The notes beneath the pieces were generated by a model, which saw only the letters and a program-made list of their open reading frames with translations, searched no databases and was not told where the DNA came from. A stretch of DNA of 64,000 nt, taken from NCBI GenBank assembly GCA_025655575.1, contig JAHXIP010000001.1:310001-374000 (forward strand). Direction: 5' to 3'. The translations under genes were made by a program, and so were the position numbers. This document shows positions 7,883-17,569 of the stretch, in pieces; positions within the stretch are counted from its first letter, which is position 1; each line of letters begins with the position of its first letter. This DNA comes from Candidatus Thiodiazotropha sp. (ex Monitilora ramsayi). GTDB lineage: Bacteria > Pseudomonadota > Gammaproteobacteria > Chromatiales > Chromatiaceae.

Positions 7883-8623
7883 TTGTCAGCACAACAGATG
7901 GTGATGCACCGGCCGGAGGCCTACGAGATAGCCGCCGAGCGGGTGATGATGGAGCGGTTCTTACCACTCGAGCGGGCGCGCGTTCTTGAGCTGGGGTGTG
8001 GGGCGGCCTGGATCACCCGCCAGTTTGCGGAGCGGTTTCCACAGAGTCAGTTTATCGCCACCGAAGTGGATGAGAAGCAGCATGAGAAGAATCTTTCTCA
8101 GCCGTACCCGGGAAATCTGACTTTCCACCTCGGTGGTGCTGAGGCGATCCATGAGCCTGATGAAAGTATCGACGTGGTTTTAATGCTCAAATCGTTACAC
8201 CATGTGCCAGAGACGCTGATGTCTGCAGCAATGCAGGAGATCGTCCGCGTTCTCAAGCCCGGTGGTCTCGCCTACTTTTTAGAGCCCGTGTATAGCGGCG
8301 AATTCAATGACCTGATGAGACTGATTCACGACGAGAAGCGGGTGCGGGAGCAGGCCTTTCATGCGATCCGTGGTGTGGTGGATAGTGGGGCCTTGAGCCT
8401 AAAGGGTGAATACTTCTTCAATTCGCCCGGCTGTTATGAGAATTGGGAACAGTTTGAGAACCGTTTTATCAAGATCACGCACACAGTGCTCTCAATCGAT
8501 GTCGATCGCTATGACAAAATCAGGCAGGTTTTTCTCTCCCATATGGGGTCTAAGGGAGCTGAGTTTCTCAAACCGCACCGTGTTGATCTGCTGCAAAAGC
8601 CGACAAGGAGATCTCATCGATAA
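7883..8623 (+). CDS. Class I SAM-dependent methyltransferase
   Basis: 246 residues with a Rossmann methyltransferase core. Motif I is VLELGCGAAW (about 35-44), an acidic strand end follows at FIATEVDEKQ, and DVVLMLKSLHHVP is followed by EIVRVLKPGGLAYFLEPV, as in methyltransferase family 11/25 proteins. The substrate is not predictable. The start is TTG 7883, with GCAGGA just upstream; ATG codons at 7898 and 7904 are alternatives. The gene begins 24 bases after the MITE-like element, so its promoter may lie in that element or be disrupted by it. It ends about 110 bases before the Fur-controlled feo operon and is probably separate from it. Confidence 0.8.
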   Translation: MSAQQMVMHRPEAYEIAAERVMMERFLPLERARVLELGCGAAWITRQFAERFPQSQFIATEVDEKQHEKNLSQPYPGNLTFHLGGAEAIHEPDESIDVVLMLKSLHHVPETLMSAAMQEIVRVLKPGGLAYFLEPVYSGEFNDLMRLIHDEKRVREQAFHAIRGVVDSGALSLKGEYFFNSPGCYENWEQFENRFIKITHTVLSIDVDRYDKIRQVFLSHMGSKGAEFLKPHRVDLLQKPTRRSHR

Positions 8624-8691
8624 CCGGACCCATCAAATATAAGTAAATTGCTATATACTGCAGCTCTCTTGCAAATGACACATTTTCTTGG

Positions 8692-8710
8692 TTTAATGAG
8701 AATCATTATC
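8692..8710 (+). promoter_or_regulatory. Fur box upstream of feoABC
   Basis: 19 bases that match the GATAATGATAATCATTATC consensus at 16 positions, including an unbroken AATCATTATC half. They lie 25 bases before the feoA start, where bound Fe-Fur would block transcription, so iron repression of feoABC is expected. Confidence 0.85.
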
Positions 8711-8735
8711 ACTAACTTCGAGGGTACATCGGTTG

Positions 8736-9002
8736 ATGGACCTCAATAGCAATCCGGCAGATCCACCGATAACCCTGGCAAAATTGCCTGTGGGAAGCCA
8801 TGTTTGTATCAAGCGGATACTCGGTGGTCGTCGCTTGGTTCATCGGCTGCTTAGCCTGGGTCTTCGGGTTGGCTCTGAGATCGAGCTGACCCAGCGTCGT
8901 GGCGGCGGTGTGGTCGTAGCCAATGCGGGGACCCGGGTGGCGCTTGGTGCCGGCGTGGCGGAAAAGCTACTGGTGGTGCCTTTGACAAAGACTGATAGTT
9001 AG
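8736..9002 (+). CDS. feoA: Ferrous iron transport protein FeoA
   Basis: 88-residue SH3-like FeoA domain protein: LAKLPVGSHVCIKRI, the LVHRLLSLGLRVGSEIEL core and a closing GVAEKLLVVPL strand. FeoA is a small cytoplasmic partner of FeoB needed for Fe(II) uptake. ATG 8736 directly follows a TTG (8733) that could also serve; GAGGG at 8720-8724 is the ribosome-binding site for either. The gene is 8 bases from feoB and downstream of a Fur box, so it is the first gene of an iron-repressed feoABC operon. Confidence 0.95.
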   Translation: MDLNSNPADPPITLAKLPVGSHVCIKRILGGRRLVHRLLSLGLRVGSEIELTQRRGGGVVVANAGTRVALGAGVAEKLLVVPLTKTDS

Positions 9003-9010
9003 AGACCCGA

Positions 9011-11368
9011 ATGGCCTGTCACGACGAACCTTCTCATTCTGACCCAACGCAAGAACGCAGGCTGACCATTGCCCTGGCCGGCAATCCCAACTGTGGCAAG
9101 ACGGCGCTGTTTAACATGTTGACCGGTATCCGTCAGCGCACGGGTAACTGGCCCGGTGTTACGGTGGATCGTAAAGAGGGACGATTCGCCATCGATCGCG
9201 ATGAAGTCAATGTGGTCGATCTGCCCGGTATCTACTCACTCGATGCGACTTCTCTGGATGAACAGGTAACCCGCGACTATCTGCTTTCCGGGGATGCGGA
9301 CCTGATCGTCAACATCGTCGATGCCTCCAACCTCGAGCGCAATCTCTACTTTTCGGTACAGATGCTGGAGATGGGTGTGCCGCTGGTGATTGCGCTCAAT
9401 ATGATGGATGTGGCGCGCAAACAGGGGCTGGAGATCGATATCGAGCGGCTCAGCCGCGATCTGGGCTGTCTGGTTGTACCCGTTGTTGCTGTCAGCGGTG
9501 AAGGGATTACAAAGCTCAAGAGTGCCATCCAGGATCTCGCAGCGGGTACCGCTACCGGCGGTTTTGCGTTAGCGCAGGATGAATTGGTGGAGCAGGCGAT
9601 CACGGCGATGGAGCCGGGTCTGCCCGAGGGAGAGAGCCATACTCATGCCAAGCGGCGTTGGTTATTGCTCAAGATGCTGGAGAGTGACGGTTTTGCACTC
9701 AGTCATGCAGACGAGCCGCTGAAGACGCAGGTTGCCCATTGGCAGAACGCCATTGAGGATCGTGTGGATGAGGAGATCGATATCCATATTGCGGATACCC
9801 GTTACGGCCATGCACACGCAATCTCTCAGAATGTAACGCGAAGCCGGGGGCGGATCGATAAGACCTTCAGTGATCGTATTGATGCTGTGGTGCTGAACCG
9901 TTTCTTTGGTATTCCTGTGTTTCTTGCCGTGATGTACCTCATGTTCATGTTTGCCATCAACATCGGTGGCGCATTTATCGACTTTTTCGATGGCGTGGCC
10001 GGCGCCATCTTTGTAGACGGTTTCGGCGAGTTGATGCGGGGTATCGGTCTGCCCGAGTGGTTGATCGTTCTGTTGGCCAACGGTGCAGGGGGCGGTGTGC
10101 AGGTGGTGGCCACCTTTATCCCGATTATTACCGCGCTCTATCTGTTTCTCTCAGTAGTTGAGGACAGCGGCTATATGGCTCGTGCGGCTTTCGTCATGGA
10201 CCGCTTCATGCGCTCCATCGGCCTGCCGGGTAAGGCCTTCGTGCCGATGATTGTGGGGTTTGGATGCAATGTGCCTGCAGTGATGGCAACCCGCACCCTG
10301 GAGAGTGAGCGGGAGCGTAAACTGACGATCCTGATGAATCCCTTCATGTCCTGTGGTGCGCGCCTGCCGGTTTATGTTTTGTTTGCCGCGGCATTTTTTC
10401 CAGCCAATGGACAGAATCTGGTTTTTGGCCTCTATCTGATCGGTATTCTGGTCGCCATTCTCACAGGGCTGGTGATGAAGAAAACGCTGTTATCCGGTGA
10501 GAGTGCCGGGTTCATGATGGAACTGCCCCACTACCACATGCCGACCCTCAAGGGTGTCAGCTTACGGACCTGGGACCGGGTCAAGCTCTTCATTAAAGAG
10601 GCAGGCAGGGTGATTGTCATCATGGTGTTGATCATCAATACACTCAACTCCATCGGTACGGACGGCAGTTTCGGCAATGAAGATACTGAACACTCTGTGC
10701 TGAGTGCGGTGAGCAAAGCGATCACGCCGCTGCTTTCTCCCTTGGGTATACATCAGGAGAACTGGCCGGCAACCGTGGGGGTCTTCACCGGTATATTGGC
10801 GAAAGAGACGGTAGTCGGTACGCTTGATGCCCTCTATTCCAATCTGGCGCGGGATGCATCAACGGTTCCTGTCGAAGAGGCGCCGTTCGATTTTTGGCAG
10901 TCTATTTCCGAAGCGGCGGCTACAGTGCCTGAGAATCTGTTGGGTGTGAAGGATCTGATCGGTGACCCATTAGCGCTCGATGTGGGAGATATCTCGAGCA
11001 TCGAGGCCGCAGCCGATGAGCAAGCGGTGAATATCGACGTTTTTGGTGCCATGGCGGCCCGTTTCGATGGCCAGGCCGGGGCCTTTGCTTATCTTCTTTT
11101 TATTCTGCTCTATTCTCCCTGTGTCGCGACCATCGGCGCGATCCGCAGAGAAGCAGGTCCACGCTGGGCCGCCTTTGTAGTGGGCTGGTCGACCGGTATA
11201 GCGTTCATCAGTGCCAGTCTTTTCTATCAGATGGCAACCTACGCACAACATCCGCAAACTGCACTGGTATGGATAGTGGGATTGCTGGTGTCTCTGGCTG
11301 TCATTATCGGTGGCTTGAGATACTGGTCGTTGCGCAGTCAGCAGCTGATGCCCGAAGTGGCAAAATGA
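9011..11368 (+). CDS. feoB: Ferrous iron transporter FeoB
   Basis: 785 residues. The N-terminal GTPase domain carries G1 GNPNCGKTALFN (about 24-35), G3 DLPG, and G4 NMMD; a helical GDI-like spacer follows to about residue 280. The C-terminal membrane domain has two Gate (nucleoside-recognition) halves, with VGFGCNVPAVMATR and MSCGARLPVYVLFAAAFFP carrying the conserved cysteines. It transports Fe(II) across the inner membrane, gated by GTP hydrolysis. Length is normal for the family. It starts 8 bases after feoA, and its stop overlaps the feoC start as ATGA. Confidence 0.97.
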   Translation: MACHDEPSHSDPTQERRLTIALAGNPNCGKTALFNMLTGIRQRTGNWPGVTVDRKEGRFAIDRDEVNVVDLPGIYSLDATSLDEQVTRDYLLSGDADLIVNIVDASNLERNLYFSVQMLEMGVPLVIALNMMDVARKQGLEIDIERLSRDLGCLVVPVVAVSGEGITKLKSAIQDLAAGTATGGFALAQDELVEQAITAMEPGLPEGESHTHAKRRWLLLKMLESDGFALSHADEPLKTQVAHWQNAIEDRVDEEIDIHIADTRYGHAHAISQNVTRSRGRIDKTFSDRIDAVVLNRFFGIPVFLAVMYLMFMFAINIGGAFIDFFDGVAGAIFVDGFGELMRGIGLPEWLIVLLANGAGGGVQVVATFIPIITALYLFLSVVEDSGYMARAAFVMDRFMRSIGLPGKAFVPMIVGFGCNVPAVMATRTLESERERKLTILMNPFMSCGARLPVYVLFAAAFFPANGQNLVFGLYLIGILVAILTGLVMKKTLLSGESAGFMMELPHYHMPTLKGVSLRTWDRVKLFIKEAGRVIVIMVLIINTLNSIGTDGSFGNEDTEHSVLSAVSKAITPLLSPLGIHQENWPATVGVFTGILAKETVVGTLDALYSNLARDASTVPVEEAPFDFWQSISEAAATVPENLLGVKDLIGDPLALDVGDISSIEAAADEQAVNIDVFGAMAARFDGQAGAFAYLLFILLYSPCVATIGAIRREAGPRWAAFVVGWSTGIAFISASLFYQMATYAQHPQTALVWIVGLLVSLAVIIGGLRYWSLRSQQLMPEVAK

Positions 11369-11586
11369 TGCTTACCGATATCAGAAATTATCTCAGAGAG
11401 CGGGGCCAGGCCACTTTGGCGGAGATCGCTCTGCATATAGACGCAGACCCCGATGCAGTAAGAGGCATGCTGCAGCAGTGGGTGCGTAAGGGAAGAGTCG
11501 AGCAGAGCAAAGTCGAAGCGGCTTGTGGAAGTCATTGTAATCGTTGTGATCCTGCCTCAACAGAACTCTATATCTGGCGACGTTAA
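11365..11586 (+). CDS. feoC: FeoC-like winged-helix protein
   Basis: 73 residues: a winged-helix fold (MLTDIRNYLRERGQATLAEIA, with the recognition-helix region DAVRGMLQQWVRKG) and a C-terminal cysteine cluster C54-x3-C58-x2-C61. In Klebsiella FeoC four cysteines hold an oxygen-sensitive Fe-S cluster and protect FeoB from proteolysis; here only three are present. The start ATG 11365 overlaps the feoB stop, so translation is probably coupled. Last gene of the feo operon. Confidence 0.88.
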   Translation: MMLTDIRNYLRERGQATLAEIALHIDADPDAVRGMLQQWVRKGRVEQSKVEAACGSHCNRCDPASTELYIWRR

Positions 11587-11689
11587 GGATAATTAATTTC
11601 TACTCTCCAATCGGCTGAAAAGAACAGGCGCTTTTTTAATAAAGTCTGCACTTCCCGGGATAGTATTAATGTGCTGCTGATTCATTGAG

Positions 11690-11718
11690 ATGCCCATTTC
11701 TTAAAAACATTTGGGCAT
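11690..11718 (+). terminator. Weak hairpin in the feoC-chemoreceptor gap
   Basis: A 7-bp stem (ATGCCCA 11690-11696 with 11712-11718) followed by TTATCTTCT, a possible end for the feo transcript. The whole gap 11587-12078 is AT-rich and has no coding frame I believe. A GCCGATAT at 12017-12024 resembles the -10 of sigma-28 promoters, but no matching -35 is present. Confidence 0.35.
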
Positions 11719-12078
11719 TTATCTTCTGCATCTTCTCCTATATTCCAACACCGTGACTGACAACAAGGTGGCTCAGTCAGTCAAATCCGCGTTTCCGAGT
11801 TCTTATTTCTGTACTTTTACTCTGTTTGGTCAGGCTAAATTGGCTGCCAGGCAATTATTAGATTTACTTGTTTGTAGCCACTTAATAATCTTAACTTTTT
11901 CAGGAAGTAATCTATCTGTAGATTCGCTTTTCTTATTCTTGTTGAAAATATTTCTGGGGAAGATCTTTACACAGCTACTGTTTTTCAAACAATTTACTCA
12001 TGATTTTACTGAACTTGCCGATATCACTTAATACGACCCAATTTTTCAATCACCAGTCTACCTGGTGTGGGAGGCACT

Positions 12079-13683
12079 ATGAACGCATGGATAGCCTCGA
12101 TAATTCAGCTCGCTCTGCGAGCCATCGGTCTAAAGTCCTTAGACAAACAATATTTTGTATCTTATATCTTGATTTTTGCCATGGCTGGTCTGACGGTGGG
12201 CTCTCTGTTCATCAGTCTTGGATCTGATGCGACAGGAATAAATGTGGCTGGCAGGCAGCGCATGTTAAGCCAGCGGGTAGCGAAAGAGGCGCTGCTCGCT
12301 GCTCAGGCTGTCGAGTCCCGCACTACGGTTAACAGCACTATTGTGCTTTTTGAAAATTCCCATAAGAACCTTCTCAATGGCAATGAAGAGAAAGGTATTC
12401 AGGCGGTAAGCGACCCTGCAATCCGTAGCCAACTGGATAAAGTTGACGGTCTATGGAAAACCTATAAGAGATCTATTAATGCCTACCTGGATGGACCTTC
12501 AGCGGAAGGGCTGAGGGCGATACACGAACAATCTCCAGTTGTTTTGAAGGAAATGCACAAGGGCGTCAACATGATGGCATCCGCAGCCAATGATGCGGTA
12601 CAAACTCAGCAGATATTCACGTTGGTGCTGGCTGGCGGTATCGTGCTTTTGGTTTGGCTCGGACGCGTGTTCGGTACGGCGATCCTGATGAAAAATATCG
12701 AACAATTAAAAGAGCGACTCGTGGCTGTTGCGCAAGGTGACTTTTCACGTCCGCTGAAAGTCATCTATACCGATAATGAGATAGGTGAAACTTTTACTGC
12801 CTACAATACAATGCTGAGTCAGGTTGGAGAGGTTGTTAATAGCGTTGACCACACAACAAAGCAGGTTCAAGTTGGCACCGAGAAAGTGGCGAAGACACTG
12901 CAAGACACCAACGATGGCGTTCGATTACAGCATGATGAAATAGAGCAGGCTGCCACAGCGATGAACCAGATGGCTGCCACCGTGCAGGAAGTGGCCAGAA
13001 ATGCGACGCAAGCGGCAGACGCGGCCCATTCTGCTGATACAGAGGCAGGCTCCGGGCGCACTATTGTTGCCGAAACGATTACCAGTATTGATACCATGGC
13101 TAAGCAGTTGGAAGAGACATCAGAGGTCATGAAAAAGCTGGAAAAGGACAGTCAGGAAGTCGGCCAGGTGCTTGAAGTGATCACCGGGATTGCCGAGCAG
13201 ACCAATTTGCTTGCGCTGAATGCAGCCATTGAAGCCGCACGTGCGGGTGAGCAAGGACGTGGTTTTGCGGTTGTTGCTGATGAAGTCAGAACGCTGGCTA
13301 AACGGACCCAGCAATCTACCGAGGAAATACGTCAAATTATCGAAAGACTACAAGGTGGTACCAGTGAAGCCGTTCAAGCCATGAGTTCAAGCAGGGATCT
13401 TGCGCAAAATAGTGTTGAGCAAAGTGGTGAGGCCAATCAGGCGTTGGATAAGATTGTATATGCGGTATCGAGCATCAACGAAATGAATGTCCAGATAGCA
13501 ACCGCGGCACAAGAGCAAAGCAGTGTGGCGGAAGAGATAAACCGAAGCATTTCCCGTATTGCAACAGTAGCGGACACGACGACACACGCTGCCAGCGAAG
13601 CGGTGAATTGCACGTCATTGATTCAGCGTTCTATGTGTCAGTTAAATGAGTTGATATCTCGATTCACAGTAGGCAGTCGATGA
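12079..13683 (+). CDS. Methyl-accepting chemotaxis protein with PilJ-type sensor
   Basis: 534 residues. One membrane helix lies near the N-terminus (about 30-50). A periplasmic PilJ/NarX-like sensor domain follows, beginning [20 protein letters not shown], then a second membrane helix (about 178-200), a HAMP domain (about 200-255) and a long signalling coiled coil with the hairpin tip [32 protein letters not shown]. It couples an unknown ligand to a CheA/CheW array, either flagellar or twitching. There is no C-terminal NWETF-type tail for CheR docking. ATG 12079 is chosen because GGGAGG lies directly upstream; GTG 12067 is in frame but unlikely. It stands alone, 490 bases after feoC. Confidence 0.93.
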   Translation: MNAWIASIIQLALRAIGLKSLDKQYFVSYILIFAMAGLTVGSLFISLGSDATGINVAGRQRMLSQRVAKEALLAAQAVESRTTVNSTIVLFENSHKNLLNGNEEKGIQAVSDPAIRSQLDKVDGLWKTYKRSINAYLDGPSAEGLRAIHEQSPVVLKEMHKGVNMMASAANDAVQTQQIFTLVLAGGIVLLVWLGRVFGTAILMKNIEQLKERLVAVAQGDFSRPLKVIYTDNEIGETFTAYNTMLSQVGEVVNSVDHTTKQVQVGTEKVAKTLQDTNDGVRLQHDEIEQAATAMNQMAATVQEVARNATQAADAAHSADTEAGSGRTIVAETITSIDTMAKQLEETSEVMKKLEKDSQEVGQVLEVITGIAEQTNLLALNAAIEAARAGEQGRGFAVVADEVRTLAKRTQQSTEEIRQIIERLQGGTSEAVQAMSSSRDLAQNSVEQSGEANQALDKIVYAVSSINEMNVQIATAAQEQSSVAEEINRSISRIATVADTTTHAASEAVNCTSLIQRSMCQLNELISRFTVGSR

Positions 13684-13694
13684 TCAGGTGATTG

Positions 13695-13724
13695 CCCGGC
13701 AACCCAATATATTTCGTTGCCGGG
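13695..13724 (+). terminator. Hairpin after the chemoreceptor gene
   Basis: A 9-bp stem CCCGGCAAC/GTTGCCGGG with a 12-base AT-rich loop, 11 bases after the stop and followed by TTAAAC. The right arm plus TTAA (13716-13728) matches the left flank of the MITE-like element at 7565-7577. Confidence 0.55.
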
Positions 13725-13795
13725 TTAAACAGAGGGGGCAGCTTGTTGTTGCAGAGTGTGGTCTTTTAATAGATCCCAATATTTTGCACGATAGC

Positions 13796-14374
13796 TTACT
13801 TTTTTAGTTTGATGACGAGGCTGGCAATGTTGTTTTCATTGGCCTGACGGCGTACGGCATTGAGTTGTCTTTGGGTCTGGTATGGACCACTGCGTACCCG
13901 GTGGAAAGTATCCCGGTTGTTAATGCTGACCTTCTGTATCTCCGCCTCGATGCCGATCAGTGCCAGCTTTGCTTTCATGCGGTCGGCGTCTTCATATTTT
14001 CGGAATGAACCCATCTGCAGTATATAGGAAGTGCCGTCCTTGACGGCGGGTGTTGGTGTTTCCGTCTGGGCACCGGACGGTTCTGTGGCTTCCGGCGCCA
14101 TCAGCTCCTCATCGGGGATGACAACTTCCATTTCCGGCAAAATCGTATAGAACTCGAACGTCGGTTTGGGTGCATTTGATTTGGTCGAAGTGGATGTTGT
14201 ACCCGGTTTGGTGACGCCGGGGACAGTGGCATTGCCGAGATCACCACCCAGTTTGAGCCACAGCAGACCGACGACGAAGGCGCCGGTGATGGCACCACCA
14301 AAAAACCAGATGCTGCAGCTGCTGTGGCCCCGGCTCTTCTTTTTAGAGCCGGCACGGTGTTTATAGTCCGCCAT
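13796..14374 (-). CDS. SPOR-domain membrane protein (FtsN-like)
   Basis: 192 residues: a short basic cytoplasmic N-terminus, one membrane helix (about 22-42), a Pro/Thr-rich periplasmic linker and a C-terminal SPOR domain (about 113-190, TSYILQMGSFRKYEDADRMKAKL to the end). SPOR domains bind denuded peptidoglycan at the division septum, and FtsN triggers constriction. The position directly after argS is typical for this protein in pseudomonads and relatives. Only 3 bases separate it from argS, so the two are co-transcribed. A long FtsN is about 300 residues; this shorter form may be the FtsN equivalent or a second SPOR protein. Confidence 0.85.
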   Translation of the reverse strand: MADYKHRAGSKKKSRGHSSCSIWFFGGAITGAFVVGLLWLKLGGDLGNATVPGVTKPGTTSTSTKSNAPKPTFEFYTILPEMEVVIPDEELMAPEATEPSGAQTETPTPAVKDGTSYILQMGSFRKYEDADRMKAKLALIGIEAEIQKVSINNRDTFHRVRSGPYQTQRQLNAVRRQANENNIASLVIKLKK

Positions 14375-14377
14375 GGA

Positions 14378-16138
14378 TTACATCTTCTCCGGCGCGCTGA
14401 CGCCTAACAGGTTCAGACCGTTTCGCAAGACTTGACGGGTCGCCAGGATTAACTGGAGACGGGCATCGCGAAGCGCTGTGTCGTCTATCAGGAACTTGTG
14501 CGCGTTGTAATAGGTATGAAAATCATTGGACAACTCACGCAGGTAATGGGTCAGCGTGTGAGGTTCTTCATTCAATGCCGCTGCCTCGACGATCTCCGGG
14601 TAGCGTGACAGGTTGGCCATCAGATCTTGCTCATGTGACTCATTGAGCCGGCTGTAGTCGATGGCAGCAGGATTGGTTTCGAATGTGATTTTTTGCTCCG
14701 CTGCCTGCAACAGCACGCTGCAGATTCGTGCATGGGCGTACTGTACGTAGTAGACAGGATTATCGCTCGATTGGGATTTGGCCAGATCGAGATCAAAGTC
14801 CATATGCTGTTCGCATTTGCGCATGACATAGAAGAAGCGGGCGGCATCTGCACCTACCTCCTTGCGTAGCTCCCGCAGTGTCACAAACTGGCCGGAGCGT
14901 GTCGACATCTGTACCTTTTCACCCCCTCGGTAGAGGATGGCGAACTGTACCAGCAGGACATCGAGTTTTGTGGGATCGTCACCCAATGCCTGCAGGGCAG
15001 CCTTGACCCGTGGCACATAACCGTGATGATCTGCGCCCCAGACATCGATAACGCGCGCAAAGCCTCGCTCTAACTTGTCCATGTGATATGCGATGTCGGA
15101 AGCGAAATAGGTGGTCTGACCATTGTCACGCACGACCACCCGGTCTTTCTCGTCACCAAAGTCGGTGGAGCGGAACCAGAGCGCTCCGGCCTTTTCGTAG
15201 AGATAGCCTCTGGCGCGCAGTCGTTCGATGGCTTTGTTCACAGCGCCGCTTTCGGTGAGGCTGCGCTCGGAGTACCACTGGTCGTAATTGACGCCGAAGA
15301 GAGAGAGGTCGTCGCGGATATCGTCCAGGATGGTGTTCAGCCCCAGCTCGAAGACAAAACGATAGCGGTTGTCTCCCAGGAGTGATTTGGCGCGCTCGAT
15401 CAAGCCGTCGATATGGGCCTCTTTGTCACCGCCGGCGGGCTCGTCAGCGGGGATGTCCTTGAAAATCTCTTCTGTCGTGTGCTTATAGGCCTCAGCGTGG
15501 TCCCGGTGCAGGGTGGCGGCAATATCCCAGACGTAGTCACCTTTATAACCATTGGCAGGGAATGTCAGCGTTTCATCACACAGCTCCAGATAACGCAGCC
15601 ACACCGAAGTGGCGAGGATATCCATCTGCCGGCCGGCATCATTGACGTAGTACTCCCGATGTACCTCGAAGCCCACCGCGGAAAGCAGGTCCGAAACCAC
15701 GGAACCATAGGCCGCGCCACGGCCGTGGCCCACATGCAGCGGTCCCGTGGGATTGGCAGAGACGTACTCCACCTGTACTCGCTTGCCCGCACCGATCTGG
15801 CTGCGGCCGTAGTCGTGGCCCTGCTCCAGAATATAGGGAATCAGGCGATGATAGGCAGTGGATGCCAGGTGAAAATTGATAAAGCCGGGACCGGCAATCT
15901 CACAGCGTTCCACCAGATCGGAGGTGGGCAAGGCCTCAAGTATTGCCTGAGCGATTTCCCGGGGATTTTTACGCGCCGGTTTGGCCAGAACCATCGCCAC
16001 ATTGGTCGCAAAATCACCGTGGCGGCTGTCACGGGTGCGCTCAATTTTTGGGCTTGGCAGGGCGTCCTGCGGGAGGAAACCGTCGCTGGCAAGCTGTTGC
16101 AGCGCGGCGGAAACCAGTTGCTCGATCTGCGTCTTCAT
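14378..16138 (-). CDS. argS: Arginyl-tRNA synthetase
   Basis: 586 residues, class Ia synthetase. The N-terminal Add1 domain is followed by the HIGH motif as HVGHGRG (about 135-141) preceded by SANPTGPLH. The catalytic core includes [15 protein letters not shown] and the KMSKS equivalent near [10 protein letters not shown]; the DALR anticodon-binding domain forms the C-terminus. It charges tRNA-Arg and needs the tRNA for amino-acid activation. Length is normal. First gene of a two-gene unit with the SPOR protein. Confidence 0.97.
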   Translation of the reverse strand: MKTQIEQLVSAALQQLASDGFLPQDALPSPKIERTRDSRHGDFATNVAMVLAKPARKNPREIAQAILEALPTSDLVERCEIAGPGFINFHLASTAYHRLIPYILEQGHDYGRSQIGAGKRVQVEYVSANPTGPLHVGHGRGAAYGSVVSDLLSAVGFEVHREYYVNDAGRQMDILATSVWLRYLELCDETLTFPANGYKGDYVWDIAATLHRDHAEAYKHTTEEIFKDIPADEPAGGDKEAHIDGLIERAKSLLGDNRYRFVFELGLNTILDDIRDDLSLFGVNYDQWYSERSLTESGAVNKAIERLRARGYLYEKAGALWFRSTDFGDEKDRVVVRDNGQTTYFASDIAYHMDKLERGFARVIDVWGADHHGYVPRVKAALQALGDDPTKLDVLLVQFAILYRGGEKVQMSTRSGQFVTLRELRKEVGADAARFFYVMRKCEQHMDFDLDLAKSQSSDNPVYYVQYAHARICSVLLQAAEQKITFETNPAAIDYSRLNESHEQDLMANLSRYPEIVEAAALNEEPHTLTHYLRELSNDFHTYYNAHKFLIDDTALRDARLQLILATRQVLRNGLNLLGVSAPEKM

Positions 16139-16293
16139 CTCGGTTGTCTTAAGAGCTGTTACAAGGGCGGCAAGGATAACAGGAATTGGCCTCCTCAGGG
16201 GAGTGCACCTGTCAGAAAGGATTCATTCTATTGTCATGCATCTGTCACCCGGCCTGCCTAGACTTTCCCGTCATGAAACTGGAGAAAGAGAAG

Positions 16294-16647
16294 ATGGCCG
16301 TAGAGAGAAGATACAGCAAGCGTAATCCGATGAGCGGGGATGTTTATATCCGTTACCGCAAGCAGCGGGCATTTCCGGCACAGGCGGTCAATTGTTCAAG
16401 TCAGGGTATCTACCTGAAAACCCAAAGCTTGTCTCTGCTCACGGGGGCATTGGTGGAGCTGGAGATCTTTCGCGATGGCCGCTTATGGGAAATCATGGGC
16501 GTCGTCAGCCATTCGCAGGCCGATGGTATCGGTGTCATGTTCTGGAAACCCCAGCCTGACCTATATGAATCGGTCATGGCGGTTAGTGCCCGACCCACTG
16601 GGATCACACAGCTTTTGCAAACTGAGCCAGTCGAAAATCATCTGTAA
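16294..16647 (+). CDS. PilZ-domain protein
   Basis: 117 residues with the c-di-GMP-binding PilZ signature: an N-terminal RRYSKR (RxxxR) and the following NCSSQGIYL in place of (D/N)xSxxG, then a six-stranded barrel ending GIGVMFW. It is a single-domain PilZ protein likely acting as a c-di-GMP effector on motility or surface polysaccharide. ATG 16294 is supported by GGAG about 10 bases upstream; ATG 16273 is also in frame but has no site. The downstream phoB promoter carries Pho boxes that begin within the last codons of this gene. Confidence 0.82.
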   Translation: MAVERRYSKRNPMSGDVYIRYRKQRAFPAQAVNCSSQGIYLKTQSLSLLTGALVELEIFRDGRLWEIMGVVSHSQADGIGVMFWKPQPDLYESVMAVSARPTGITQLLQTEPVENHL

Positions 16648-16687
16648 TCTGCCTGAAATTAATGGGATGCTGTCATCGTTGTGTAAC
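16642..16687 (+). promoter_or_regulatory. Two Pho boxes upstream of phoB
   Basis: Two pairs of 7-base PhoB half-sites with 4-base spacing. CTGTAAT and CTGAAAT lie at 16642-16648 and 16653-16659; CTGTCAT and GTGTAAC lie at 16670-16676 and 16681-16687. The second pair fits the consensus best. This implies autoregulation of phoB under phosphate starvation. Confidence 0.65.
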
Positions 16688-16720
16688 AAAGCTTCGGTTT
16701 AATGTGGCGCATCATGGGTC

Positions 16721-17428
16721 ATGATGGATGCTGAGATGACAATGCCAAGAATTCTTGCGGTTGATGACGAGCCGGCTGTCGGTGAAATGTTGCGTTTCAT
16801 CCTTGAGCAGGAGGGTTTTCAGGCCGATTTTGCGGAAGACGCCACACAGGCGATCAACCTGATCCGAAAATCCCGCCCCGATTTGATCCTGCTCGACTGG
16901 ATGTTACCGGGCATGAGCGGCATTGAATTGGCCGGACGCCTGAAAAGCGACAGTGAGACTGAGTCGATACCGATCATCATGCTCACCGCAAAAGGCGAAG
17001 AGAGCGATAAGGTTCGTGGACTCGATATCGGCGCCGAAGACTATGTGACCAAACCCTTTTCCGCCCGTGAGCTGCTGGCCAGAATTCGCTCCATATTACG
17101 ACGGGTTTCACCGTTGTTGGCGGGGGAGTCCCTGGAGTGCAACGGCCTGGTGCTCGATCCGGTGAGTCACCGGGTGACAGCAGATGAAGAAACCGTTGAA
17201 CTCGGACCCACTGAGTTCCGCCTGTTGCACCATTTCATGACCCATCGTGAACGGGTCTTCTCCCGCAGCCAGTTGCTCGACCGGGTCTGGGGCACCAACG
17301 TCTACATCGAAGAGCGTACCGTGGATGTGCATATCCGCCGCCTGCGAAAAGCCCTGGAGCCGAGAGGGAAAGAGTCCGTGCTGCAGACGGTGCGTGGGGC
17401 CGGATACCGGTTTTCTGCCAAATCCTAA
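16721..17428 (+). CDS. phoB: Phosphate regulon response regulator PhoB
   Basis: 235 residues, OmpR/PhoB family. The receiver domain has the acidic pair in VDDE, the phospho-acceptor Asp in LLDWMLPG, Thr in [10 protein letters not shown] and Lys in VTKPF. The C-terminal winged helix carries [29 protein letters not shown] and GAGYRF. Active PhoB binds Pho boxes and recruits RNA polymerase. Several ATGs (16721, 16724, 16736, 16742) compete for the start; 16742 would give the usual N-terminus but none has a strong ribosome-binding site. phoR, the sensor kinase that normally follows, is absent; pstS follows instead. Confidence 0.93.
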   Translation: MMDAEMTMPRILAVDDEPAVGEMLRFILEQEGFQADFAEDATQAINLIRKSRPDLILLDWMLPGMSGIELAGRLKSDSETESIPIIMLTAKGEESDKVRGLDIGAEDYVTKPFSARELLARIRSILRRVSPLLAGESLECNGLVLDPVSHRVTADEETVELGPTEFRLLHHFMTHRERVFSRSQLLDRVWGTNVYIEERTVDVHIRRLRKALEPRGKESVLQTVRGAGYRFSAKS

Positions 17429-17442
17429 CGGCGTCAACGCGA

Positions 17443-17460
17443 CCGTAACAAAACTGTCAT
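17443..17460 (+). promoter_or_regulatory. Pho box upstream of pstS
   Basis: An 18-base site matching CTGTCATAAAACTGTCAT at 15 positions, 110 bases before the pstS start. It shows PhoB activation of the pst genes. Confidence 0.8.
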
Positions 17461-17569
17461 TTCTCCCTCATCGAATGGTCACATCTGCGACCTATTCTCT
17501 GCACAACTCAAGTTCAAACTAAATACCAAATCATCTGGTAATCATTATCTCTAAGAGGAGAGAAACGTT

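Noticed and set aside
12017..12024. Sigma-28-like -10 (GCCGATAT) before the chemoreceptor
   Set aside because: No TAAA-type -35 at the proper distance; a flagellar promoter is not supported.
11711..12031. 106-residue frame in the gap before the chemoreceptor
   Set aside because: Leu/Phe-rich with no ribosome-binding site, no known fold and AT-biased composition; likely chance.
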